Below are positions 1-6,059 of a stretch of 23,442 bases of DNA, piece after piece. A program made the translations under genes and the position numbers. Location: positions 1 through 23,442 of IMG/VR virus record IMGVR_UViG_3300017727_000168. One strand, 5' to 3'. Under the pieces are notes generated by a model that was given only the letters and a program-made list of their open reading frames with translations, did no database searches and was not told the origin of the DNA. This DNA is from a virus. Positions within the stretch are counted from its first letter, which is position 1. Each line of letters starts with the position of its first letter.

Positions 1-1264
1 GAGGACCAGACATATCAACACCTCTCATTTGTGCAAGCTTATTTCCCAAAGGCCTGCCCATCATATCGCTGAATCTATCTTCACTTCCAAACAATTTCGG
101 AATATTGTTGATCCCTGTTCCTGCAAGATAACCAGCGATACCAGTGCCAGCCATCACACCCGGTGGCGACATTGCCAAAGGCACCGCCGCTCTTGCCAGA
201 GTTGTGACTCCGCTAAGCGCTAATGCTGTTTTACCCGCGCTCACGGCCCGAGGACCGAGGTTTTTTACTGCTTGAAATGCTCGGCCGAATCTCCCTTTTG
301 GGCGAGGTGTCTTTGGCTTTCCTCTATTGCTTAAACCTTTTTCAACTCCTTTACCAAGTAGGTAATCTCCGTAAACGTCTGCTCCCATTCCTAATAAACC
401 ACTTCCGGCACCATCATGTTGATCACCACCAGCTATTCCACCACTTCCCATAAAGCCACCACCGCCGCGCACAGCTTGTAGTAGTTCTTGATGACGTCTT
501 TCGTTGCGAGCTATTTGTTCTCTTGCATTTTCTGTATCGTCTGATACATCGTTTGTTTCCTTAAGATGATCATAGATATTATCAATACCAGTATGAATAC
601 CGCGTAACTCATCTAATGATTCGTCAGTAGATAGACCTGAAACTGCGGACATACCTTCAGCTGTGGCTATACGTTCGTCTTCTGCTGTGCCTAAGGATTT
701 ACTCGAGTCAATTCCTTCAATTTCATCAGATTTTTTTTCTATTCCCAATATTCCTTCGAGTGCTGCCTCACCATTAAAGGCTTTTGCTGCATCAGAAATC
801 TTTGATAATAGCTTTTGACGAATTAAAAAGAATCGTGTTTTCGTTATAAAATCTTGCTCAGGTGAAGAGCCAAGTATATCATTAATATCTATCTCTTTAC
901 CAAACTCAAAGTTTGCGTTAGAAGCAGCTGCGCCAACCTTTTTGAGAATTTGATTTTTAACTCTTAACCATTTTAAACCCGTGAGAAGGCCTAGCTTGGG
1001 TGGTTCACCTAGAAGGTCAGATATTTTTATCTCTTTACCAAGTTTAAGACCTCTTAACTTTCCTCCTTGTGTCTTCTTAATAAGTGCATTAAGAATATTC
1101 CTTCTAACTTTAATATATTTTAAAGCCAAGAGATAATTCGTAGTATCTAAATTATCGTTACTACCTAACAATTCAGATAGATCTAAAGTAGCTTTGATAT
1201 CCCTATCACCGTTGCTTTCTTTATCTTGCTTAATTGCTTTTATTAACTCTTGTAGGTCGGCCAT
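1..1264 (-). CDS. Tape-measure-like tail protein (3' end missing)
   Basis: Partial gene: 421 codons are visible from ATG at 1264 and the frame is open to the window edge. Residues 1-175 hold three diverged helical repeats, each marked by an (S/N)(D/E)(I/L)LG motif (residues 30-34, 82-86, 128-132) followed by a basic helix ending K(I/L/V). Residues 175-265 are acidic and probably coiled. From about 266 on there are Gly-rich stretches and hydrophobic Ala/Gly/Leu segments (about 345-385), as in tape measure proteins that line the tail tube. The position directly after the gp26-type chaperone-like gene is where tape measure genes usually lie, so I infer a gp29 counterpart; I recognise no specific family signature. 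The start is supported by AATAAATAG, a late-promoter-like box, ending 5 bases upstream. Alternative: another inner-tail structural protein. Confidence 0.5.
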   Translation of the reverse strand, partial: MADLQELIKAIKQDKESNGDRDIKATLDLSELLGSNDNLDTTNYLLALKYIKVRRNILNALIKKTQGGKLRGLKLGKEIKISDLLGEPPKLGLLTGLKWLRVKNQILKKVGAAASNANFEFGKEIDINDILGSSPEQDFITKTRFFLIRQKLLSKISDAAKAFNGEAALEGILGIEKKSDEIEGIDSSKSLGTAEDERIATAEGMSAVSGLSTDESLDELRGIHTGIDNIYDHLKETNDVSDDTENAREQIARNERRHQELLQAVRGGGGFMGSGGIAGGDQHDGAGSGLLGMGADVYGDYLLGKGVEKGLSNRGKPKTPRPKGRFGRAFQAVKNLGPRAVSAGKTALALSGVTTLARAAVPLAMSPPGVMAGTGIAGYLAGTGINNIPKLFGSEDRFSDMMGRPLGNKLAQMRGVDMSGP

Positions 1265-1269
1265 GTATC

Positions 1270-1277
1270 TATTTATT
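1270..1277 (-). promoter_or_regulatory. Variant late promoter AATAAATA before the tape-measure-like gene
   Basis: On the minus strand AATAAATA is followed by G and ATAC and then ATG at 1264. It differs from the T4 late consensus TATAAATA at the first base and shares the five-base spacing and following G seen at other starts here. It overlaps the stop codon (1275-1273) of the preceding -1-frame ORF. Assignment rests on motif and position only. Confidence 0.5.
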
Positions 1278-1458
1278 TGTTTTGCCGTTTAATTCGCTCA
1301 TTTTCTTCCTTTATATGCTCCTGAAGAAGAGATACGTATATCTGCCTTTCCCACGGGATCATATTGTCAAGTTCAGTTAAACTGTATTGATGATGTTGCA
1401 TCATCGCAAAGTTTGTCTGATAATGATTCGCTAAGGAATCATGAGAAAGGCTTATGAG
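1273..1458 (-). CDS. -1-frame extension of gp26-type gene (tail-assembly chaperone C-terminal part)
   Basis: Reading in the -1 frame from the slippery site, 61 codons stay open to TAA at 1275-1273. The segment contains the motif HHQYSLTELDNMIPWERQIY, followed by a charged helix. From memory, short ORFs of this type (HH-YS-E-MIPWER-Y) lie after gene 26 in marine T4-like phages; I cannot run the search. The only in-frame ATGs are a pair at 1404-1399, which would give a 43-residue protein; no Shine-Dalgarno or late promoter precedes them. The codons before these ATGs also look like protein and contain no stop. I therefore favour expression as a fusion: 232 residues of the upstream protein plus 61, total 293. 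Independent or coupled initiation at the internal ATG is the alternative. Confidence 0.65.
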   Translation of the reverse strand, partial: LISLSHDSLANHYQTNFAMMQHHQYSLTELDNMIPWERQIYVSLLQEHIKEENERIKRQNK

Positions 1459-2153
1459 AAAAAAGAATCAATTCCCTCTAATACAATCTCATTATCATGA
1501 CCACATTCTGCACATTTAAATTTAGCAGTATATTGTAGCTTTGGAATATTTTGGATATACTTTTGAATTTTTTCGAGATGTGAATGTGATAATGAATCAA
1601 CAAATTCAATTAATTCTTTTTCAGTTGATTCACTTGCAGGATATACACTATCTGCATCGTAGATAGATTCGATCGAATATATGATTGTTTGATTAAACGC
1701 CTTTTCAGGACTTTTATCATCGATCTTTTCTGCATCTCTTAATGATAAACTTTTTAATACGATTCCGATTGAATCAGTAATTTCAATTGTGTTACTAACA
1801 TCGTTAACCTCAGATATCTTAATATCTTCAAGGTTAATTTTAACATTTGCATATTCGTCGCACTTTTCACATTTAATGCGCACAGTTACGGTTTCTCCTA
1901 CGCTTTTTGCTCTCAGCTTAAGGAAAATAAATTCAAGGTCTGATGCAGTACAATCGTTTGGATCGAGCTTTTCAAAAGAACATGCTTTTACAATATCTTT
2001 AATAATTGGTAAGATCTTGCTGTCATCTTGTGTTTCTTGAGCGATCATAAGAACCTTTTCTTCCTTTACAAGGAACGGTCTAAAATCAACTGTTTTATTA
2101 AGAGAAGGTACCTCAATAGGGTACTTCGGTATATCTAGTTTTGGTAATGCCAT
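1273..2153 (-). CDS. Predicted gp26 frameshift fusion product (293 aa)
   Basis: Inferred product of -1 slippage at 1464-1458: residues 1-232 of the zero frame, then 61 residues of the -1 frame. The zero-frame and -1-frame parts correspond in layout to the G and GT products of lambda-type tail assembly chaperones, which act on the tape measure during tail assembly. The stop of the extension at 1273 is eight bases before the next start codon. No frameshift efficiency can be deduced from the sequence. Confidence 0.6.
1389..1405 (-). other. RNA hairpin in the -1-frame ORF
   Basis: Perfect inverted repeat GATGATG / CATCATC with a three-base loop, 53 bases after the slippery heptamer. It encloses the internal ATG pair of the -1 ORF, so if folded it would hinder initiation there. 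Whether it forms in vivo is unknown. Confidence 0.4.
1423..1442 (-). other. RNA hairpin 15 bases after the slippery heptamer
   Basis: Perfect seven-base inverted repeat ATGATTC / GAATCAT around a six-base loop, on the mRNA of the gp26-type gene. It could stimulate frameshifting, although the 15-base spacer is longer than the 5-9 bases usual for such elements. Confidence 0.4.
1452..2153 (-). CDS. 26: Baseplate hub protein gp26-type (zero-frame product, 233 aa)
   Basis: Resembles the T4 gp26 baseplate hub family (T4 protein about 208 residues). The N-terminus is Pro-rich, with a typical opening (LDIPKYPIEVPSLNKTVDFR). Two CxxC pairs at C95/C98 and C214/C217 suggest a zinc-ribbon-like clamp joining two distant parts of the chain. 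The start ATG at 2153 has no Shine-Dalgarno; a late promoter lies 42 bases upstream. The last codons are GAT TCT TTT TTC TCA TAA, which contain a slippery heptamer, so this is probably the short form of a pair of products. In T4, gp26 is needed for assembly of the baseplate hub; a chaperone role for the tape measure is my inference from the frameshift layout and the position just before the tape-measure-like gene. Confidence 0.75.
   Translation of the reverse strand: MALPKLDIPKYPIEVPSLNKTVDFRPFLVKEEKVLMIAQETQDDSKILPIIKDIVKACSFEKLDPNDCTASDLEFIFLKLRAKSVGETVTVRIKCEKCDEYANVKINLEDIKISEVNDVSNTIEITDSIGIVLKSLSLRDAEKIDDKSPEKAFNQTIIYSIESIYDADSVYPASESTEKELIEFVDSLSHSHLEKIQKYIQNIPKLQYTAKFKCAECGHDNEIVLEGIDSFFS
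1458..1464 (-). promoter_or_regulatory. Slippery heptamer T TTT TTC (programmed -1 frameshift site)
   Basis: On the minus strand the zero-frame codons read TCT TTT TTC TCA TAA. The heptamer T TTT TTC fits the X XXY YYZ rule exactly in the zero frame, with stop TAA one codon later. After -1 slippage both tRNAs re-pair on TTT TTT and translation continues CTC ATA AGC. Confidence 0.7.
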
Positions 2154-2195
2154 AATTTTGTTATTTGTTATTCATTCAGTTATAATATAAAAATA

Positions 2196-2203
2196 TATTT
2201 ATA
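2196..2203 (-). promoter_or_regulatory. Late promoter TATAAATA upstream of gp26
   Basis: Exact T4 late box on the minus strand, in the 58-base gap between the tail-tube-like gene and gp26. T4 geometry places the RNA start near 2190, giving a leader of about 37 bases with no Shine-Dalgarno and a repeated AATAACAAATAACAAA stretch. This is the only late box here that predicts a leader. Confidence 0.65.
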
Positions 2204-2211
2204 TATTTTAA

Positions 2212-2877
2212 TTAGAGGCCAAATCCAGAAAAAGCGTTATCTATCGCTGCATCTGCGGCTCCTAGCGCTGTATCGCGCAATTCTCGAGGAACAGTGCTGG
2301 GCCCAGGACGAACCTGATCTATACGTTGAGTAGCATCATCCTGAGTTTGATCAATATATTTTTCTTTAAAGTCCTCATAAGTAAATTCTATGGTTACTTG
2401 TTGTATATCTGCTGCCCCGTTACTTGATTCAACTGCTTGCACCGATACAGGAAATGCATTTCGCAATTCTACTTCAAATACATGTCTATTATTATTATCA
2501 TTTTGATATAGATATATGTCTCTTTTATATACGCTATCATAATTTTTCTTAAAAGTATTTCTATCGATAATTAAATTAGTCCATCTATCAAATATTTCTT
2601 TAATAAAAAAATCATTAGTGAGATTAAATGTTATTGAAACATCTTCGTTAATAAATGACTGCGCAATTTTTATTTGTTGACGAGTGTAATTCGTCTCAAA
2701 TGTTTGCATCTGTCTTCCAGGGAAAGAACACTGTTCGCAAAAGATATTAAGATCTCTTGCTTTATCTACGCTTCCGCCAAAAGCAGCAAATGGTGGTATT
2801 ATTACTGCTTCGAATCGATTAGCGCGAGCAAATCCGTCTCTTCGTGATACAGCTGATTTTAGTTTATCGATTTCCAT
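2212..2877 (-). CDS. Tail-tube-fold protein, gp54-like tube initiator (or gp19-like)
   Basis: 221 residues. After a short N-terminal helix comes R-ANRFEAVIIPP, then a FCEQCSFPGRQ segment and the pattern of strands around ITFNLTNDFFIKEIFDRW, all typical of the T4 gp19/gp54 tail tube fold. This family forms the tube or its first ring on the hub. The position among baseplate and tape-measure genes favours gp54, the platform that starts the tube, although T4 gp54 is longer (320 residues). The ATG overlaps the stop of the upstream gene (TAATG), so translation is probably coupled. The C-terminal 35 residues are Ala/Asp-rich and look flexible. Confidence 0.6.
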   Translation of the reverse strand: MEIDKLKSAVSRRDGFARANRFEAVIIPPFAAFGGSVDKARDLNIFCEQCSFPGRQMQTFETNYTRQQIKIAQSFINEDVSITFNLTNDFFIKEIFDRWTNLIIDRNTFKKNYDSVYKRDIYLYQNDNNNRHVFEVELRNAFPVSVQAVESSNGAADIQQVTIEFTYEDFKEKYIDQTQDDATQRIDQVRPGPSTVPRELRDTALGAADAAIDNAFSGFGL

Positions 2878-3461
2878 TAGAGTTTAGATCTTGAGTCTTT
2901 CCATACCGCATCTTTACCTTTCTTAACAAACTGTTCAGATGGTAAAAAGATTGCAATCTCCCATTCGCTGGCAGATATTTCGGATATTTGTGATTTGATG
3001 TGTCTAGTTAAATAGTGTTTATAGAATGGTTTAAATGCAGAAAGTTTTGATGCTCCTTTTAAAAGGTCATACGACATTTTAAGACGAGTACTACTATTAT
3101 ATTTATCATTATTTGAGTACTCAAGAAGCCTATCAAAGAATCTAGCTCTTAATAATGGTGGAAGATAGTGTAAGTTTATTCCGTAAAATCCTCCAGGGGC
3201 TTTGTCGACCATAATAATAAGAGGAAATTTATCATAAAACGGCAGAGTCTTTTTGTTTTTAGGATCATACGCATACATAAACATACGACCAATTAACGGC
3301 TTTGCTACTGTTTTAGTTGCTTCATCTCTTAAAAGAGCTTTACGATTAACTGTTCTTATCTCAGCAACTTTTTCCCTGAACCATTTCAGAGACTGCTTAG
3401 TTCCACGTTTTATATCAGATCTAAACGCTGCTGCCTGTATTTGATCAAAGAGAGATGCCAT
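2877..3461 (-). CDS. Conserved T4-like structural protein, unassigned (194 aa)
   Basis: The frame is open back to 3524, but I place the start at ATG 3461 (MASLFDQIQAAAF). This removes the overlap with gp4 and puts the start five bases after an exact TATAAATA box. The protein is basic and contains YAYDPKNKKTLPFYDKFPLI and a GINLHYLPPLLRARFFDRLL segment. I remember similar proteins beside gp4 in marine T4-like phages, sometimes labelled as a DNA-end protector (gp2), but I cannot confirm that name from motifs. It has no signal peptide or membrane segment. Its stop overlaps the next start, so it forms one unit with the tube-like gene. Confidence 0.6.
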   Translation of the reverse strand: MASLFDQIQAAAFRSDIKRGTKQSLKWFREKVAEIRTVNRKALLRDEATKTVAKPLIGRMFMYAYDPKNKKTLPFYDKFPLIIMVDKAPGGFYGINLHYLPPLLRARFFDRLLEYSNNDKYNSSTRLKMSYDLLKGASKLSAFKPFYKHYLTRHIKSQISEISASEWEIAIFLPSEQFVKKGKDAVWKDSRSKL

Positions 3462-3466
3462 ATCCC

Positions 3467-3474
3467 TATTTATA
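3467..3474 (-). promoter_or_regulatory. Late promoter TATAAATA abutting the gp4 stop
   Basis: Minus strand: the gp4 stop TAG (3477-3475) is followed at once by TATAAATA, then GGGAT and ATG at 3461. T4 spacing puts the RNA start at or next to the ATG. No Shine-Dalgarno is possible in that distance. Confidence 0.75.
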
Positions 3475-3933
3475 CTATTTCTTTGGCTTCTTTGCACCAA
3501 GAAGTTTAATTCCAAGCTTCGCAAGTTCTATTTCTGTCCATATTACAAACTCCCATCCTCTATCAGCACAGTATGCTTCAGCAGTTTCCCACTTTGAGGT
3601 ATTTTTTATGTAGGACATTACCTCAGTAATATATCTTTTCGTCTTTCTCTTTGGTTCTTTCGGTGCCTCAGTTTGTTTTTTTGGCTTTATTTCAATGAGA
3701 TACGTCTTATCTTTTGTAACCATCTTAACATCCATAAAATACCGGTGAATTTTATTATCAGTCTTACAGCGGTATGGAATAATGGTTTCTTCTGATTGCC
3801 ATTTAATTACATCAGGATTCATATCCATAAATTTAAAGACTTGCCTTTCCCATAACGATCTGAATACTACTTTCGTAGGATCACCGTCGTATTTGTCCGG
3901 ATTCTTTACAGTATATCTTCCCTTGTATGTCAT
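3475..3933 (-). CDS. 4: Head completion protein gp4 (TnsA-like nuclease fold)
   Basis: 152 residues, close to T4 gp4 (150). The N-terminus KNPDKYDGDPTKVVFRSLWE is near-diagnostic for gp4. The family shares the TnsA-like restriction-endonuclease fold, and the matching acidic residues are visible: E29 (in SLWER), D68 (in FMDVK) and E81-x-K83 (in LIEIKPK). In T4, gp4 acts after packaging to complete the head before the tail joins. It is the first gene of the leftward arm, starting 21 bases from gp48 on the other strand. Upstream only a weak box is seen (TATAATAA, four bases before the ATG on the minus strand). No Shine-Dalgarno. Confidence 0.88.
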   Translation of the reverse strand: MTYKGRYTVKNPDKYDGDPTKVVFRSLWERQVFKFMDMNPDVIKWQSEETIIPYRCKTDNKIHRYFMDVKMVTKDKTYLIEIKPKKQTEAPKEPKRKTKRYITEVMSYIKNTSKWETAEAYCADRGWEFVIWTEIELAKLGIKLLGAKKPKK

Positions 3934-3937
3934 ATTT

Positions 3938-3945
3938 TTATTATA
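3938..3945 (-). promoter_or_regulatory. Weak late-promoter-like box before gp4
   Basis: Minus strand TATAATAA followed by AAAT and ATG at 3933. It departs from TATAAATA at two positions and is listed because the spacing matches the other late boxes. It overlaps the rightward box of gp48. Confidence 0.3.
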
Positions 3946-3949
3946 AATA
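3942..3949 (+). promoter_or_regulatory. Late promoter TATAAATA before gp48
   Basis: Exact box followed by G, ATTT and ATG at 3955: five bases between box and start. With T4 spacing the RNA would start on the A of the ATG. Confidence 0.75.
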
Positions 3950-3954
3950 GATTT

Positions 3955-4875
3955 ATGTTATTCTTTAACCCGTTCAGCTCAAATAAAAAAGATAAAATAG
4001 TTCAAAGCGGTACATCTGCACCCGACCAAACAATCTCTAGTATTGCTCCTCTTATTTATCCTCCAGAAATGAGAGGCGATGTCACTCGGCCGTGTATGGT
4101 ATTTACTGCTCATGAAAGAAAGCTTAACGGTCAAGTACAGGCGCATAGAATATGGTTTCCTGCTCCAGCGAATATAGCATTTGATGACGGAGCAGATTAC
4201 GGGCCAACTAACTTAGATTTTGGCGCTAATGTAGTTGCATCAAAATTTACTGGACAAAAGGGCTTTGGTGATCTTTTTAAAGAAATAACAAGCACAAATG
4301 CACGGACAGCAGCAACGCTCGCTTCAAAAGCACTGCCGGCTGATCTGCAAGCAGCTGCTAACTTAACAACGCGGCAAATAAACAATCCAAATACGAATAC
4401 AACCTTTAACAATAACACTGTAAGAGACTTTGAATTTGCTTTTAAAATGGTTGCACGTTCTCAATCAGAATCAGATCTTATTCGAAGAATACAATCGAAG
4501 TTTAGACATTTCATGTATGCTTCTCGTGGTTCTGAAGGCAGTACAATTACACTTGACTATCCTCCGGTATGGACAATTAAATTTATGAATATGGATTCTG
4601 GTACAGAAAATCCATTTATTCCTCGTATATATACTTCATATTGTACAAGCGTTAATACAAACTTTAATTCTACTGGAAATGTTTATTTTACAGATAATGC
4701 ACCGCTTGAGGTTGATTTACAAATATCGTTCCAAGAAACTCGTGCATTAAATAGACACGATATTGAATTTATGCAAAAAGATCAACTCGGAACAAGAGGA
4801 CTTGATGAAAACGGAATGGGCAGTCTTAATGCGGAGTTAACACAACCAGACCCTGCACCTACTAAAGGAGGTTAA
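3955..4875 (+). CDS. 48: Baseplate tail-tube cap gp48
   Basis: 306 residues (T4 gp48 about 364). The order of segments fits the gp48 family: a short hydrophobic N-terminus (MLFFNPFSS), then IYPPEMRGD about residue 35, a long Ala/Asn/Thr-rich middle (about 110-155), and a C-terminal tube-like domain with YPPVWTIKFMN and a late LQISFQETRALNRHDIE motif. In T4, gp48 sits on the hub and, with gp54, forms the platform for the tail tube. It is the first gene of the rightward arm, directly behind a late promoter. Its 3' end carries the Shine-Dalgarno of gp53. Confidence 0.75.
   Translation: MLFFNPFSSNKKDKIVQSGTSAPDQTISSIAPLIYPPEMRGDVTRPCMVFTAHERKLNGQVQAHRIWFPAPANIAFDDGADYGPTNLDFGANVVASKFTGQKGFGDLFKEITSTNARTAATLASKALPADLQAAANLTTRQINNPNTNTTFNNNTVRDFEFAFKMVARSQSESDLIRRIQSKFRHFMYASRGSEGSTITLDYPPVWTIKFMNMDSGTENPFIPRIYTSYCTSVNTNFNSTGNVYFTDNAPLEVDLQISFQETRALNRHDIEFMQKDQLGTRGLDENGMGSLNAELTQPDPAPTKGG
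4864..4871 (+). promoter_or_regulatory. Strong Shine-Dalgarno of gp53
   Basis: AAAGGAGG within the last codons of gp48, six bases before ATG 4878. It is the only strong ribosome binding site I see at a gene start in this window. Confidence 0.85.
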
Positions 4876-4877
4876 TT

Positions 4878-6059
4878 ATGTCATTCTTCTCGCAATTTCC
4901 AACAATAAAGTACGATATTAATGCTGATGGTGTTAAAACTGATCTTACCGACATGTTTCGGCATGTTGATGTAAAAGAACAGCTTCTTAACAACGTAGGA
5001 ACTTATACGTTCTATGAAATACTTGAAGGAGAAAGACCTGATATTGTATCTAATCGACTATACGGCACACCAGATTATTATTGGACATTCTTTGTCTTAA
5101 ACGAAAATCTTAAAAACGGATTAAATGATTGGCCAAAATCGTATAGACAGTTTGAGTTAATGATCGAACAAGATTATTCAGATTATTCTACCCTTGTTTT
5201 TATACCTCGTCAATATCCGGTCGCGCGTAAATACGAAAACGGTTTTGAAATGTTAAACTATTTTGGCGGATTAGATATAGCAAATGATAATATTCGTATA
5301 TCAACTTTTGATGATAACCCAGACGGAACTAAAGTTCAAGCTGAAATACTAAAATTTGATGACAATCGCTTTCAACTTTGGGTTTATAATATTAATAATA
5401 TAGGAAGATTTTCTAGGAATAGGCGCTGGAATATTGAATACATTGATAATCCATATACAGATGGACAAGAATATTTAGAGTTTGAGGCTGAAAGAACAGA
5501 ATGGGCAAAAACAGCTCTTGAGTGGACCAGAAAAAATCAAACAACTATTTACTATTCATTTATAAGAGATAGCCAAAGTAGACAGGGTTTAATTACTGGA
5601 AGTGATGCATATTACAACTTTTTCTTAACAAGCTATCTAGAAAATATTCAATTTGTTTCCCATCGTTTTTACGAAAGTTCCTATAATGCTCCGTCTTATT
5701 TCCTTGATAATGAAAACGAGGGTGATAGAGCTACAGCGTTTGATGCATATTCACAGGTGTTCAGTAAAGAAGATGTCGAGCTCGAAGCAGGATATTCTAG
5801 AGGAGATATTGATATTAATATTTCATCGACTCGAGATGATGGTTTTGATCAAAGTGAAATCGCTCAATATAATTCAATTAGTGCTCAAAGAAAGTATATA
5901 CCAAGTTTTGTCGAATCTTATTACACCCAACAGGCAGATTATATATCGATCAAGGATGATCTTTCAGAAAAAACTTTTGCAGCAAGAAAAATTCGAATAA
6001 TACGACCAGAACATATAGTCGAATTTGCTGATAAATATAAAGAATACCTATTAAAGTAA
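4878..6059 (+). CDS. 53: Baseplate wedge protein gp53 (extended)
   Basis: 393 residues, about twice T4 gp53 (196). The N-terminal 120 residues match the family: FFSQFPTIKY, a DMFRHV segment, then GERPDIVSNRLYGTPDYYWT, a typical gp53 motif (GTPDYYWTFFVLN). In T4, gp53 links neighbouring wedges and is among the last wedge proteins added. The remaining roughly 270 residues are rich in Tyr, Asp and Asn; near the C-terminus is RKIRIIRPEHIVEFADKYKE, which looks like a conserved ending, so the extra part is probably an internal insertion rather than a tail. The start is fixed by a strong Shine-Dalgarno; the gene ends directly before the gp27 ATG. Confidence 0.8.
   Translation: MSFFSQFPTIKYDINADGVKTDLTDMFRHVDVKEQLLNNVGTYTFYEILEGERPDIVSNRLYGTPDYYWTFFVLNENLKNGLNDWPKSYRQFELMIEQDYSDYSTLVFIPRQYPVARKYENGFEMLNYFGGLDIANDNIRISTFDDNPDGTKVQAEILKFDDNRFQLWVYNINNIGRFSRNRRWNIEYIDNPYTDGQEYLEFEAERTEWAKTALEWTRKNQTTIYYSFIRDSQSRQGLITGSDAYYNFFLTSYLENIQFVSHRFYESSYNAPSYFLDNENEGDRATAFDAYSQVFSKEDVELEAGYSRGDIDINISSTRDDGFDQSEIAQYNSISAQRKYIPSFVESYYTQQADYISIKDDLSEKTFAARKIRIIRPEHIVEFADKYKEYLLK

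Noticed and set aside
29-453. Two rightward ORFs at the left edge
   Set aside because: They lie opposite the tape-measure-like gene, have odd composition (His/Cys/Arg-rich) and no start signals.
1404-1404. Independent 43-residue gene starting at the internal ATG pair
   Set aside because: Not excluded, but less likely: no ribosome site, the ATGs lie in a perfect hairpin, and the frame is open and protein-like back to the slippery site.
5653-6000. 115-codon ORF within gp53
   Set aside because: It overlaps gp53 fully in another frame and has no start signal; gp53 motifs show which frame is real.
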